Shown: positions 1-8,891 of the stretch, piece after piece
How the letters are laid out: each line of letters opens with the position of its first letter
Numbering within the stretch: position 1 is the stretch's first letter
Assembly (NCBI GenBank): GCA_020355165.1
Contig: CP070661.1
Coordinates: 3,358,035 to 3,397,157 of the forward strand
Length of the DNA: 39,123 bases
Direction: 5' to 3'
Source: Burkholderiales bacterium
GTDB lineage: Bacteria > Pseudomonadota > Gammaproteobacteria > Burkholderiales > Burkholderiaceae_F
Translations under genes and position numbers: made by a program
The notes under the pieces: model-generated
What the model was told of the DNA's origin: nothing
Seen by the model: only the letters and a program-made list of their open reading frames with translations
The model's database searches: none

Positions 1-563
1 ATCTTGTGGCTGGCGCGCTTGCGGATCACGTACAGCTTGCGCTCGAGCGCGTCCGGCACCATCACGTCGGTGCCGCGGCCGACGAAGATCTGGCGGATCC
101 GCGGCTCGCGGTTCTTCACCAGCGGCGACATCGGCATCGTGTGGTCGACCGGCACGTCGCGCCAGCCGAGCACCACCTGCCCCTCCTCGCGCACCGTGCG
201 CTCGAGTTCCTGCTCGCAGGCCAGCCGCGAGGCGTGCTCCTGCGGCAGGAAGATCATGCCGACGCCGTACTCGCCGGGTGGCGGCAGGGCGATGTCGGCC
301 TTGGCGAGTTCCTCCCGGTACAGCGCGTCGGGAATCTGGATCAGGATCCCGGCGCCGTCGCCGCACAGCGGATCAGCGCCGACCGCGCCGCGGTGGTCGA
401 GGTTCTCCAGGATCAGCAGCGCCTGGCCAATCAGCGCGTGGCTGACCCTGCCCTTGATGTGGACAACGAAGCCGACGCCGCAGGCGTCGCGCTCCGCCGC
501 GGGCGCATACATGCCCCGCTCGGAGGCCTCGTCGAGAATCCGGTCGTGGTCGTGGCCGTCCAT
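1..563 (-). CDS. gltB: Glutamate synthase large subunit, N-terminal part (runs off the window)
   Basis: This is the amino-terminal part of the NADPH glutamate synthase alpha chain, which makes two glutamates from glutamine and 2-oxoglutarate in nitrogen assimilation. The visible 187 codons are the class II glutamine amidotransferase domain. The context D-A-C-G-V-G-F around Cys27 marks the nucleophile that becomes the N-terminus after propeptide removal, so a 26-residue propeptide is predicted. NLDHRGAVGADP and GDGAGILIQIP further on are family motifs. The ATG at 563 is preceded by GGAG with a 6-nt gap. In-frame GTG/TTG codons upstream fall in a likely promoter box and were rejected. The gene continues past position 1. 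A RAYT transposase unit ends only 58 bp upstream of the start. Confidence 0.95.
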   Translation of the reverse strand, partial: MDGHDHDRILDEASERGMYAPAAERDACGVGFVVHIKGRVSHALIGQALLILENLDHRGAVGADPLCGDGAGILIQIPDALYREELAKADIALPPPGEYGVGMIFLPQEHASRLACEQELERTVREEGQVVLGWRDVPVDHTMPMSPLVKNREPRIRQIFVGRGTDVMVPDALERKLYVIRKRASHK

Positions 564-588
564 GTTGAACTCCAGGCTGCAGCCCACC

Positions 589-617
589 AATGTACTGCGC
601 CGCAACACCCCCCACAA
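589..617 (-). promoter_or_regulatory. Weak candidate promoter for gltB
   Basis: On the minus strand TTGTGG, a 17-nt spacer and TACATT resemble sigma70 -35 and -10 boxes, about 25 bp upstream of the gltB ATG. The -35 match is only 3 of 6, so this is tentative. Its upstream edge lies next to the end of the RAYT-associated repeat. Confidence 0.25.
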
Positions 618-623
618 CCAAAA

Positions 624-646
624 AAATTGGGGTCAGAGTCGAATTT
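624..646 (+). repeat. RAYT-associated repeat, left copy
   Basis: AAATT and AATTT arms flank a 13-nt core, GGGGTCAGAGTCG. The right copy at 1432-1454 has the same arms and core with one base changed. The arms can pair as a short stem. The A run at 621-626 extends the left arm. Confidence 0.8.
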
Positions 647-671
647 CTTGACTGCAACGAAAAGCGCTGAA

Positions 672-687
672 AAATTAGGGACAGAGT
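672..687 (+). repeat. RAYT-associated repeat, partial variant copy
   Basis: AAATTAGGGACAGAGT matches the first 16 bases of the left repeat at 14 positions and is in the same orientation, 48 bp away. The second arm is missing. It lies 15 bp beyond the stop codon of the RAYT gene. Confidence 0.6.
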
Positions 688-702
688 AAATGAGCGGATC
701 GA

Positions 703-1404
703 TCAACGATCTACGGGTCCCCGCTTGCGCGGCCGCCCGCGCCGAATGGGGAAGGCTCGCCGTCCCGCCTTGGCAGCGAGATCCTCCATGGCGCGGGGGT
801 CGCCGAGAGCCCAGCCGTGCTGGGTCGCGCTGCGTATCGCCTCGAGTTCGCCCGTCGGCAGGGCCTGCTCGACCAGGCGGCGGTAGGCCAGTTGCCGCTC
901 GAACGGCGTGTTGCCGAGCGACCAGTACACGCCGTGCTCGCTCACCGCAGCGTCTGCGATCAGGCCCAACTGATGACGGTGACTCGACCACCGGTATGCC
1001 GCCGGCTCGTCGACCAGCCCGGCCCGCACCGGGTTCAACTCGATGTAGCGCATGCAGGCGAGCAGGTAGCGCTCGGTGTCGACCACCGTCGATCGGTAGC
1101 GCCCTTCCCACAGGGTGCCGGTGCGCCGGTGACGCGCATTGAACCAGCGCACGTAGCGACGACCGAGCGCCTGCATGAAGCGGGCGAGCGTGGCGCTTTC
1201 GGCCGGCGTCGCCAGCAGGTGTACGTGGTTCGGCATCAGCACGTAGGCGTGAATCGCCAGACCATGCAGCGGCGCCAGTGCGGCGAGATCGTCGAGAAAC
1301 CGGACGCAGTCCGCTTCGTCGACGAAGATCGGCTGGCGGTTGTTGCCGCGCTGGATCAGGTGATGCGGGAAGCCGGGGGCGGTCAGGCGCGGTAACCGAG
1401 CCAT
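703..1404 (-). CDS. REP-associated tyrosine transposase (RAYT, Y1_Tnp / IS200-like)
   Basis: This 233-residue protein belongs to the Y1 HUH transposase superfamily, RAYT branch. The start MARLPRL-APGFPHHLIQRGNNR is typical. The HUH motif is H60-V-H62 within MPNHVHLL. The conserved RYIELNPVRAGLV segment follows, and a basic RGRPRKRG tail closes the protein, as often seen in this family. RAYTs cut and join single-stranded DNA at REP-like palindromes. The reading frame is intact from ATG 1404 to TGA 703, so the enzyme may be active. It is transcribed in the same direction as its neighbours and is flanked by its presumed substrate repeats. Confidence 0.9.
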   Translation of the reverse strand: MARLPRLTAPGFPHHLIQRGNNRQPIFVDEADCVRFLDDLAALAPLHGLAIHAYVLMPNHVHLLATPAESATLARFMQALGRRYVRWFNARHRRTGTLWEGRYRSTVVDTERYLLACMRYIELNPVRAGLVDEPAAYRWSSHRHQLGLIADAAVSEHGVYWSLGNTPFERQLAYRRLVEQALPTGELEAIRSATQHGWALGDPRAMEDLAAKAGRRAFPIRRGRPRKRGPVDR

Positions 1405-1431
1405 CGTGGATCCCTGAGGATTGGAAGCCAG

Positions 1432-1454
1432 AAATTGGACTCTGACCCCAATTT
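1432..1454 (-). repeat. RAYT-associated repeat, right copy (inverted)
   Basis: Read on the minus strand this is AAATT, core GGGGTCAGAGTCC, AATTT: the left copy with one base changed. It begins only 2 bp after the stop codon of the DUF882 gene. Confidence 0.8.
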
Positions 1455-1456
1455 TG

Positions 1457-2086
1457 TCACTTGATCCAGATGCGCTCGTTGCCGGTATCGACGTGGACGA
1501 AGCCCTTGTTGAGGTACATGCCGACGCCGCCCTCGCCGAACAGGCTGGCCATGCCGGCGAGGCGGGCGAGCGGCACGCCGGGCACGGTGATGTCGGCCGC
1601 CTGGCCGCTCAGGTGGCGCGAGTTCAGTGCCGCCCCTTCGGTGCGGTAGTTGGTGGCAAAGGAACGGTAGCCGGAATTGACGTGAATCGGTTGCCGGTGG
1701 CCGCCGTGCGCCAGCCAGTTCTGCAGGCCGCACAGCACGTCGAGCAGTCGTGGCGACATGGCAAAGCTCTTGTTTGCCTGCACGTCGCGCAGCAGCCAGC
1801 AGATCTCCTTGTACGCCTCGCCGTCGTAGCCGGCGTCGGGGGTCCAGTAGGTCGTCCGGACCTGATCGTCACCGCGCGCCAGCCAAAGTGAGCGCTCACC
1901 TTGCAGCAGGCGCGAGCGCCAGTCCTCGACCGCGGCCGGCGTGGCGGCGTTCGCCACGACGGGGCTCGACAGCAGCAGGCCGCCGGCGGCGCAGCAGCTG
2001 CAGCCGAGCAGACGGCGGCGCCGCGGGTCGACTGCCGGGGGCCCGAAGCTCGGCGCCCCGGCACGCTGTGCATTCCGTTTGCCCAT
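1457..2086 (-). CDS. DUF882 / peptidase M15-type secreted protein (YcbK/MepK-like)
   Basis: This 209-residue protein has a Tat-like N-terminus: four arginines at 22-25, then a hydrophobic stretch ending near VANAA, so export is likely. The C-terminal half is a DUF882 (peptidase M15 superfamily) domain. GYRS near 139-142, H158 in SRHLSGQAAD, D165 and H198 in FVHVD are the expected zinc ligands and active-site residues. E. coli MepK (YcbK) is a murein endopeptidase of this family, so a role in cell-wall cleavage is plausible but inferred. The gene lies 17 bp after the dGTPase-like gene and could be co-transcribed with it. A RAYT repeat abuts its stop codon. Confidence 0.85.
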   Translation of the reverse strand: MGKRNAQRAGAPSFGPPAVDPRRRRLLGCSCCAAGGLLLSSPVVANAATPAAVEDWRSRLLQGERSLWLARGDDQVRTTYWTPDAGYDGEAYKEICWLLRDVQANKSFAMSPRLLDVLCGLQNWLAHGGHRQPIHVNSGYRSFATNYRTEGAALNSRHLSGQAADITVPGVPLARLAGMASLFGEGGVGMYLNKGFVHVDTGNERIWIK

Positions 2087-2103
2087 AAGTCGGGCTCAGT
2101 CTT

Positions 2104-3228
2104 TCAGATCTCGCCGGCGGCGAACAGACGCCGGTGTTCCTTCATCGCATACCGATCGGTCATCCCGGCCACGTAGTCGGCGATCGCCCTGGGACCGTCG
2201 TGCTCGACGCGCTGCCGATGGTCGGTCGGCAGCAGCCGCGGCTCGTCGATGAAAGCCTCGAACAGTTCGCGGACGATGCGCCGCGCCTTCTCGGTCATGC
2301 GCATCACCTGGTAGTGGCGGTACAGATGATCGCGCAGGAACCGCTTCAGCGCGTCCTCCTCGGCGCGCACCGGCGGCGAGAATGCGACCAGCGGTGGCGC
2401 ATCGCGAACGTCGTCGACCGACGCCGGCGCGGCCTCGCCGATGCGGCGACGCGACTCGTCGATCAGGTCGACCGCCAGCGCGTTGATCATCCGCCGCACC
2501 GTTTCGTGGATCATTCGCCGCTCGCCGATGCCCGGGTACTCGGCGCGCACCGTCTGCGCATGGCGGGCGAACACCGGCACCTCGTCCAGTTGCGCCAGCG
2601 TCAGCAGTCCAGAGCGCAGCCCGTCGTCGATGTCGTGGTTGTCGTAGGCGATCTCGTCGGCCAGGTTGGCGATCTGCGCCTCGATCGACGGCTGCCGGCG
2701 CAGCAGGAAGCGCTCGCCGATCTCGCCCAGGCGCCGGGCATGGTCCGCCGAGCAGTGCTTCAGTATCCCTTCGCGCGTCTCGAAGCACAGGTTCAGGCCG
2801 TTGAAGGCGGCGTAGCGCTCCTCGAGTTCGTCGACCACCCGCAGCGACTGCAGGTTGTGCTCGAAGCCGCCATACGGCCGCATGCAGTCGTTCAGCGCGT
2901 CCTGGCCGGCGTGGCCGAACGGCGTGTGACCGAGGTCGTGCGCCAGCGCGATCGCCTCGACCAGATCTTCGTTGGCGCAGAGCGAGCGCGCCAGCGCGCG
3001 GGCGATCTGCGCCACCTCCAGCGAGTGCGTCAGGCGGGTGCGAAACAGGTCGCCCTCGTGGTTGACGAAGACCTGCGTCTTGTATTCGAGCCGCCGGAAC
3101 GCCGTGCTGTGCACGATGCGGTCGCGGTCGCGCTGGAAGTCGCTGCGCGTCGCCGCCGGCGGCTCGGCGTGCAGCCGGCCGCGGCTGGTCGACCCATGCA
3201 CGGCGTAGGGCGCAAGCACGCCGTCCAT
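2104..3228 (-). CDS. dgt: dGTPase-like deoxynucleotide triphosphohydrolase (HD domain)
   Basis: This 374-residue HD-domain protein resembles the dgtP-like dGTP triphosphohydrolases, which release tripolyphosphate from dNTPs. Visible motifs are [11 protein letters not shown], the first metal histidine H68 in [12 protein letters not shown], and the HD pair H97-D98 in [16 protein letters not shown] 3228 has GGTGAG four bases upstream. An alternative GTG at 3237 overlaps the aroB stop codon. Either way the gene is tightly coupled to aroB, as in many betaproteobacteria. The exact nucleotide preference cannot be read from sequence. Confidence 0.92.
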   Translation of the reverse strand: MDGVLAPYAVHGSTSRGRLHAEPPAATRSDFQRDRDRIVHSTAFRRLEYKTQVFVNHEGDLFRTRLTHSLEVAQIARALARSLCANEDLVEAIALAHDLGHTPFGHAGQDALNDCMRPYGGFEHNLQSLRVVDELEERYAAFNGLNLCFETREGILKHCSADHARRLGEIGERFLLRRQPSIEAQIANLADEIAYDNHDIDDGLRSGLLTLAQLDEVPVFARHAQTVRAEYPGIGERRMIHETVRRMINALAVDLIDESRRRIGEAAPASVDDVRDAPPLVAFSPPVRAEEDALKRFLRDHLYRHYQVMRMTEKARRIVRELFEAFIDEPRLLPTDHRQRVEHDGPRAIADYVAGMTDRYAMKEHRRLFAAGEI

Positions 3229-3233
3229 GCCAC

Positions 3234-4313
3234 TCACCGGTAGCCGCCGGCCGCGAGCGTCGCGTCGAGCACCGCCGGCGGGACGGTGCGCTGCACGGCA
3301 CGGCCGATCCGTTCGAGCACGATGAAGCGGATCTCGCCGGCCTCGGCCTTCTTGTCGCCGCGCATCGACTCGACTGCGGCGCTGCGGCTCAGGCCGTCGA
3401 TCCGGGTCGGCAGCCCTGCCGCAGCGACGGCCCGCTCGACGATCTCGACGTCGTCGCGCGCGATCAGGCCAAGCCGCCTCGACAGGTCGGCGGCCAGGCA
3501 GATGCCACAGCCGACCGCCTCGCCGTGCAGCCAGCGGCCGTAGCCGGTCAGCGTCTCGATCGCGTGGGCAAACGTGTGTCCCAGGTTCAGCAGTGCGCGC
3601 TCGCCGGACTCCTTCTCGTCGCGCGCGACGATGGCCGCCTTGATCTCGCACGAGCGTGCAATCGCCTCGGCCAGCGCCTGCTCGTCGCAGGCGAGCAGGC
3701 GCGGCAGTTCACGCGTCACCCGCGCGAAGTACCCGGCGTCGGCCAGCAGGCCGTGCTTGAGCACCTCCGCCAGCCCGGCCGACAGTTCGCGCGGCGGCAG
3801 CGTGCGCAGCGTGTCGGTGTCGGCGACGACCGCCTGCGGCTGGTGGAAGGCGCCGATCAGGTTCTTGCCGCGCGGGTGGTTGACCCCGGTCTTGCCGCCG
3901 ACGGAGGAGTCGACCTGGGCCAGCAGCGTGGTCGGCACCTGAACGAAGCGGATGCCGCGCATGTAGATCGCGGCGGCAAAACCGGCGATGTCGCCGACCA
4001 CACCGCCGCCGAGCGCGATGGCGACGCTCTTGCGGTCGGCGCCGGCCGCCAGCAGCGCGTCGAGCACCGCCTCCACCGCCCGCAGATCCTTGCCCGCCTC
4101 GCCGCCGGCAAGCTCGAACACGGCAGTCCGCGCCAGCGGCTGCAGCGACGCCTGCACGCGCGAGGCGTACAGCGGGCCGACGCGCGGGTCGGTGACGACC
4201 AGCAGCCGCGACGGCCGCAGCGGGCCGACGAACTCGCCCAGCCGCGCGAGCAGGCCGGGGCCGATTTGGATGTCGTAGGGTCGGCCGGCGAGGTCGACCG
4301 TCAGGCAGCGCAT
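3234..4313 (-). CDS. aroB: 3-dehydroquinate synthase
   Basis: This enzyme converts DAHP to 3-dehydroquinate, the second step of the shikimate pathway, using NAD and a divalent metal. The 359-residue length is normal. The NAD-binding stretch [11 protein letters not shown] and the substrate/metal segments [29 protein letters not shown] and LHGEAVGCG are all present. The gene follows aroK after a 44-bp gap, and its stop is 5 bp from the next ATG. The AroK-AroB pairing downstream of a pil operon is widespread in beta- and gammaproteobacteria. Confidence 0.97.
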   Translation of the reverse strand: MRCLTVDLAGRPYDIQIGPGLLARLGEFVGPLRPSRLLVVTDPRVGPLYASRVQASLQPLARTAVFELAGGEAGKDLRAVEAVLDALLAAGADRKSVAIALGGGVVGDIAGFAAAIYMRGIRFVQVPTTLLAQVDSSVGGKTGVNHPRGKNLIGAFHQPQAVVADTDTLRTLPPRELSAGLAEVLKHGLLADAGYFARVTRELPRLLACDEQALAEAIARSCEIKAAIVARDEKESGERALLNLGHTFAHAIETLTGYGRWLHGEAVGCGICLAADLSRRLGLIARDDVEIVERAVAAAGLPTRIDGLSRSAAVESMRGDKKAEAGEIRFIVLERIGRAVQRTVPPAVLDATLAAGGYR

Positions 4314-4357
4314 GGGCGCAATTCTATTGAGCTTCGCGCCTCAGGCCGGCGCCAGGC

Positions 4358-4894
4358 TCAGGCGCCGCGCAGCACCGCCGCCACCTGCTCGTCCTGCAGC
4401 AGCTTGGCCACAAGCCGGTTCGGATTGCCGGATCCGGACTGCACGGTCAGGTGGGCCACCTGCCGGTACAGCGCCTCGCGCTCGGCAAGCAGCTGGGCAA
4501 TCCGGCCACGCCGGTCGGCGGCCTGCAGCAGCGGACGGGCACGATCCTTCTGCGTGCGGCGCAGGATCTCGTCGAGCGATGCGCTCAGGTAGATCACCAG
4601 CCCGCGGCTGCGCAGGTGGCGGCGGTTCTGTTCGCTCAGGATCGCGCCGCCGCCGGTGGCCAGCACCGTGCGCGGCTGCTGCGTCAGCTCGTCGATCAGC
4701 GCCGCCTCGCGGCGGCGGAAGCTCTCCTCGCCTTCGAGCTCGAAGATGGTGGCGACGCTCACCCCGCTTCTCGCTTCCAGCTCGCGGTCGCAGTCGATGA
4801 AATCGAAGCCGCAGCGGCGCGCCAGCAGCCGACCCACCGTCGACTTGCCGGCGCCCATCATGCCGATCAGGAAGATCGCCGGTCGCAGCTGCAC
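4358..4894 (-). CDS. aroK: Shikimate kinase
   Basis: Phosphorylates shikimate with ATP in aromatic amino-acid synthesis. The 178-residue protein has the Walker A loop GMMGAGKST at residues 11-19, the shikimate-binding DFIDCDRELE segment at 31-40, the GGGAIL motif, and the lid region around KDRARPLL. The start is GTG (4894) with no strong ribosome-binding site; no better start was seen. It lies 72 bp downstream of the Ig-like lipoprotein gene and is likely read from the pil transcript, though a promoter in the gap cannot be excluded. Confidence 0.96.
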   Translation of the reverse strand: MQLRPAIFLIGMMGAGKSTVGRLLARRCGFDFIDCDRELEARSGVSVATIFELEGEESFRRREAALIDELTQQPRTVLATGGGAILSEQNRRHLRSRGLVIYLSASLDEILRRTQKDRARPLLQAADRRGRIAQLLAEREALYRQVAHLTVQSGSGNPNRLVAKLLQDEQVAAVLRGA

Positions 4895-4966
4895 TAGCGC
4901 GGCAACCCGCGGCCGTTCAGCGCTGGGCTGCCGGCCGGGCGATCGGGCCGCTGCTGCCGGCAGGCT

Positions 4967-6667
4967 TCAGCGCGGGTCCGAGCAACTGGTCCCAACGCCG
5001 TAAGGGCTGGTCTGGAAGCCGGGCGTGGCCTCCTTGTTCTTGACGTCGGGGGTGGCCACGTCGAGCCCGTACTCGAACTGGGCCACGCCTTCGGTGCCGC
5101 CCACCGAGGCACGCGCCTCGATCTGGTAGGTCGCCCAGGTGCCGAACCGCTGACCGTACTTGAGGCTCAGGATGACGAAGCCGGTGCCGTCGGTGACGCC
5201 GTTGTTGGCGACCGAAACCGCGGCCGCCTGGCCCGGCCACACGAAGGCGTCGCCATTCTCGTTGTTGTCCTGCGAATCGAGGATGCCGTTGAAGTTGCTG
5301 TCCTCGTTGTCGCAGCGCAGATTCGCTGCCTTGCTCCACTGCTCCTCGCCCAGCGTGTAGTAGCCCTTGTAGTAGTAGACGGGCAGCAGCCGCGGCGTGA
5401 CGACCACACCGGGCACGCCCCGGCCGGCGGCATCGGTGACGTTCACGGTGAACTTCTTCGTGTAGGTCAGTCCGCCGTCGGTCTTCTCGATCTGGTTGTC
5501 GGTCGAGATCTTCACGAACAGCGCCTGCTGCGCCACCGTCAGCCGCACCGGCTTCTCGTTGGCCTGGCAGGGGTTGCCCGCGAAATCCAGCCCCGGTGTC
5601 GCCGGCACGGCGAGCCCGTCCACCGAGGCGCAGATGACGATTGCATCGGTGCCGGAAGTCGCCCCGCCCGGAACGAAGCGGTTGGTCGCCAGCCCCGTGC
5701 TGTTGCTCAGCGCCGGGTTGACCGAGGTATCGACGTCGAGCACGCCGTACGGCGGGCTGGTGGCGATGCGGAAACGAACCGCCGCGTTGCCGACCTGGAC
5801 GTTCTCGGTGACGCCCAGCGCACCGAACACGCGGACGTCGATCGACGAGAAGTTGCCGGTGTTGCCCGGCTGGTTGGGGCCGGTCACTGCCGGATTGGCC
5901 TGGACGATGAAGTCCCTGATGACGACACCCTCGGGCAGGAGCGTCACTTGGCCCTGGCCCGAGGCACGGATGGTCACCGACCCGACGGTCGAGCCAGACT
6001 CGGCGACGATGTTCGCCTCGGTCGTGATGCCGGAGATCTCGACCGTGGCCGTGCCGCTGGCGTCGGTGGCCGCCGTGGTCGCGCTCAGCGTGCCCTGGTC
6101 GGTGCTGAACACGATGGCCGCGCCCGAGATCGGCTCGCTGGCCGCGTCGATCAGCCGTGCCGACAGCTTCGCCGTGGCGCTCGGTCCGCTGACCGAGCTG
6201 GCGTTGGACGTCAGCGTGAGCGTCGTGCCGGTCACCTGGATCGTCGCGCTGCTCGACAGTTCGCCGGCGGTCGCCTTGATCGTCACCGTGCGGTTCGAGC
6301 GGTCCTGGCCGAGCTCGAACTTGGCGACCAGCTTGCCGCTGGCATCGGTCGTGCCGCTGGCCGAGGTCAGCACACCGGAGTCGGCCGACATCGTGACCGG
6401 GACATCGGCAACGGCTCGGCGCGAACTGTCGAGCGCCGTGACCGTGACGTCGACCGCTTCACCGGCCCGCGCCGCGATCGAGCTGCGCGACGTGCTCATT
6501 TCGATGCTGGCCGCCGTGATCGGTGTCGACGTGCCGCCGCCGGTGCCGCCGCCGGGCGCCTGGTCGCCGCAGGCGGCGACGATCGCCGCGCCGGCGAGCA
6601 AGGCGGCGAGCCGCACGAACCGGCCGCAGCCGAAAAGGTTCAGTCCAGCGGAGCAACCCATTGTCAT
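4967..6667 (-). CDS. Ig-like (Big-1 type) domain lipoprotein of unknown function
   Basis: A 566-residue predicted lipoprotein. Basic residues precede a hydrophobic stretch ending in the lipobox V-A-A-C, with the lipidated Cys at 33, followed by a Gly/Thr linker. At least two Big-1/invasin-like Ig domains are visible (about 53-145 and 148-240), with a third likely near 383-530. Residues 452-473 hold an Asp/Asn-rich segment (EDSNFNGILDSQDNNENGD) that looks like a calcium-binding loop of the dockerin or thrombospondin-3 kind. Cysteines at 346, 367, 452 and 562 could form disulfides. It starts 43 bp after pilQ, between pilQ and aroK, so it is probably in the pil transcript. ATG 6667 was chosen; GTG 6679 and ATG 6661 are possible. 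Function not recognised; a pilus or adhesion role is only inferred from position. Confidence 0.85.
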   Translation of the reverse strand: MTMGCSAGLNLFGCGRFVRLAALLAGAAIVAACGDQAPGGGTGGGTSTPITAASIEMSTSRSSIAARAGEAVDVTVTALDSSRRAVADVPVTMSADSGVLTSASGTTDASGKLVAKFELGQDRSNRTVTIKATAGELSSSATIQVTGTTLTLTSNASSVSGPSATAKLSARLIDAASEPISGAAIVFSTDQGTLSATTAATDASGTATVEISGITTEANIVAESGSTVGSVTIRASGQGQVTLLPEGVVIRDFIVQANPAVTGPNQPGNTGNFSSIDVRVFGALGVTENVQVGNAAVRFRIATSPPYGVLDVDTSVNPALSNSTGLATNRFVPGGATSGTDAIVICASVDGLAVPATPGLDFAGNPCQANEKPVRLTVAQQALFVKISTDNQIEKTDGGLTYTKKFTVNVTDAAGRGVPGVVVTPRLLPVYYYKGYYTLGEEQWSKAANLRCDNEDSNFNGILDSQDNNENGDAFVWPGQAAAVSVANNGVTDGTGFVILSLKYGQRFGTWATYQIEARASVGGTEGVAQFEYGLDVATPDVKNKEATPGFQTSPYGVGTSCSDPR

Positions 6668-6710
6668 CTCGCTTCTCACAGGCAGGCTTGTACGGGGTCG
6701 GCAGTGCGCG

Positions 6711-8891
6711 TCAGCGACCGGAGACCTGGCTCGTCACGATCCGCGGCGTGATGAAGATCAGCAGCTCGCTGCGGTCGCTGACCGTGCTGGTGTTCTTGAA
6801 CAGGTAGCCGACCAGCGGCAGGTCGCCCAGGAACGGCACCTTGGTGACCGTCTTGCGCTCCTGCTGCTCGAAGATGCCGCCGAGGACGACCGTGCCGCCG
6901 TTCTCGACCAGTACCTGCGTCTGCACGTTCTTGGTGTCGATCGCCGGGCCGGACAGGGTCTGTTGCCCGGGGCTGTCCTTGTTGACCTTGACGTCGAGGA
7001 AGATCGCCCCCTCCGGCGTGATCTGCGGGGTGACCTCAAGCCGCAATGTCGCCTTCTTGAACTGGACGCTGGTGTTGCCCGCCGTCGAGGCCTCCTGGTA
7101 GGGGATCTCCGTGCCCTGCTCGATCGACGCCTTGACCTTGTCGGCGGTGATCACGCGCGGGCTGGAGATGATCTTGCCGCGGCCGTCGGCCTCCAGCGCC
7201 GAGACCTCCAGCGACAGGAAGCGCGACAGCGAGGCGTTGAACAGCGTCAGTGCCGCGCCGGCGGCGCCGAAGCCGCCGATCGCCGCCGCCGGCAAGTTGA
7301 CGAAGTTGGCGTTGCTGGTCAGCGTCGCCGTGTCGATGGCGCCGGCGCCGCCCGGTGCGGCGGTGTTCGTGATGACCGTCCCACCCGGGCCCGTCGCCGA
7401 GGTCGCGCCGACCCCGCCGCCGGTGGCGTAGGCGCCGGAGCTGCCGACCTGCCGCGGATAGCCGCTGGAGCCGCCGAGCCGCACGCCGAGGTTGCGGCTG
7501 AAGGTGTCGTCGGCCTCGACGATGCGCGCCTCGATCAGCACCTGCGGCACCTGGACGTCGATCTTCTGCAGCAGCCGGCGCACCTCCTCGAGCCGCGCCG
7601 CCGTGTCGCGCACGAACAGCTGGTTGGTGCGCGGATCGACGACGACGGTGCCGCGCTTGGACAGCATGCGCTGCTGCGCATCGACCAGCAGCTTGCGCAC
7701 GTCTTCCACCTTCTGGTAGTTGACGACGAAGCTCTCCGCCCGCAGCGGCTCGAGGTCGGCGATCTGGCCGCGTGCCTCGAGCTCGAGCTTCTCCTTCGCC
7801 GCCAGCTCGTCGCGCGGGGCAACGATGATCACGTTGCCGTTCTTGCGCATGTCCAGGCCCTTGCTCTGCAGGATGATGTCGAGCGCCTGGTCCCACGGGA
7901 CGTCCTTCAGCCGCAGCGTGATCGAGCCGCCGACCGAGTCGCTGGTGATGATGTTCAGGTCGGTGAAGTCGGCGATCACCTGCAGCAGCGCCCGCACGTC
8001 GACGTTCTGGAAGTTCAGCGACAGCCGCTCGCCCTGGTAGCCCGGGCGGGTGCCCTGGATCAGCCGGGTCGGATCCTCCTTGACCGGCTTGACCTCGACC
8101 ACGAACCGCGTGTCGCTCTGGTAGGCGTTGTATTCCCAGATGCCGCGCGGCTCGATCACCATGCGGACATTGGCGCCCTGCTGCGACGTGTTGACCATCG
8201 CGATCGGCGTGCCGAAGTCGGTGACGTCGAGCCGGCGCCGCAGCGACTCGGGTGCGCTCGTGTTGAGGAAGTCGACGATCACCCGGTTGCCCTGCTCGCG
8301 GATGTCGAGGCTGGTGTTCGGATCCGACAGGTCGACCAGCACGCGCCCTTCGCCTTCGGCGCCGCGGCGGAAGTCGACCGATCGCAGCGCCCGCGGCCCG
8401 CTCGCCGCGGCGGCGGCCGCCGGAACGGCCGGCGTCGCCGGTGTGGCGGCCGTGGCGCGGAAGGTCGTCGTGTCGACCAGCCCGCCGAGCGCCACCTGGA
8501 CCAGGTTGCCGCTGACGGTGACCGCGTGGTTCACCGGCCGGCGCAGGTTCAGCACCAGGCGGGTGCGCTCCTGCGCCTGCACGATGTTGACCGAACGCAG
8601 ATCACCCTGGTTGAACTCGACCGCATTGCGGCCGACGTTGCTGTCCGTGCCTGCCAGGTCGATCGCGATCCGCGCCGGATTGGCGACCGAGAAACTGGGC
8701 GGCACGTCCTTCAGCGGCGACTTCAGCTCGATGGTCAGCAGCACGCCGGCGGCGGTCTGCGTCGCATCGACGCGCTCGATGCTGTTGGCTGCCGCGACTG
8801 CCTGGGCCCGCGCCGGAGCGGGGCCGAGGGCCGGCACCGAGGCCGCGGCGACCAGCGCCGCAGCAAGTACAACCTTGACCGCCATCCTCAT
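6711..8891 (-). CDS. pilQ: Type IV pilus secretin PilQ
   Basis: The outer-membrane channel through which the type IV pilus emerges. The 726-residue protein starts with a signal peptide (cleavage near ARAQA, about residue 30). Two AMIN domains follow (about 38-135 and 168-268), which bind peptidoglycan in this family, separated by an Ala/Pro linker. Then come an STN/N0 domain (about 288-345), an N1 secretin domain with the VDPRTNQLFVRD segment, and the secretin core with VPFLGDLPLVGYLFKN near the end. The ATG overlaps the pilP stop as ATGA, indicating translational coupling. A Gly/Ala/Thr-rich insertion in the secretin core is long but within family range. Confidence 0.97.
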   Translation of the reverse strand: MRMAVKVVLAAALVAAASVPALGPAPARAQAVAAANSIERVDATQTAAGVLLTIELKSPLKDVPPSFSVANPARIAIDLAGTDSNVGRNAVEFNQGDLRSVNIVQAQERTRLVLNLRRPVNHAVTVSGNLVQVALGGLVDTTTFRATAATPATPAVPAAAAAASGPRALRSVDFRRGAEGEGRVLVDLSDPNTSLDIREQGNRVIVDFLNTSAPESLRRRLDVTDFGTPIAMVNTSQQGANVRMVIEPRGIWEYNAYQSDTRFVVEVKPVKEDPTRLIQGTRPGYQGERLSLNFQNVDVRALLQVIADFTDLNIITSDSVGGSITLRLKDVPWDQALDIILQSKGLDMRKNGNVIIVAPRDELAAKEKLELEARGQIADLEPLRAESFVVNYQKVEDVRKLLVDAQQRMLSKRGTVVVDPRTNQLFVRDTAARLEEVRRLLQKIDVQVPQVLIEARIVEADDTFSRNLGVRLGGSSGYPRQVGSSGAYATGGGVGATSATGPGGTVITNTAAPGGAGAIDTATLTSNANFVNLPAAAIGGFGAAGAALTLFNASLSRFLSLEVSALEADGRGKIISSPRVITADKVKASIEQGTEIPYQEASTAGNTSVQFKKATLRLEVTPQITPEGAIFLDVKVNKDSPGQQTLSGPAIDTKNVQTQVLVENGGTVVLGGIFEQQERKTVTKVPFLGDLPLVGYLFKNTSTVSDRSELLIFITPRIVTSQVSGR

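Larger units (their letters stand above)
621..1455. mobile_element. RAYT (REP-associated tyrosine transposase) unit with inverted flanking repeats
   Basis: A single RAYT gene is bracketed by two 23-bp repeats (624-646 and 1432-1454) in inverted orientation that match at 22 of 23 positions. A third, partial copy lies inside the left end. The unit sits between gltB and a DUF882 gene, next to an otherwise conserved housekeeping gene order, which suggests insertion. RAYTs are single-copy, domesticated IS200/IS605-like enzymes associated with dispersed palindromic repeats. The limits given here are those of the repeats, not experimentally defined ends. Confidence 0.65.

Noticed and set aside
588..590. 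TTG start for gltB, nine codons upstream of the chosen ATG
   Set aside because: It has no ribosome-binding site and lies in the candidate -10 box; the ATG at 563 has GGAG at good spacing.
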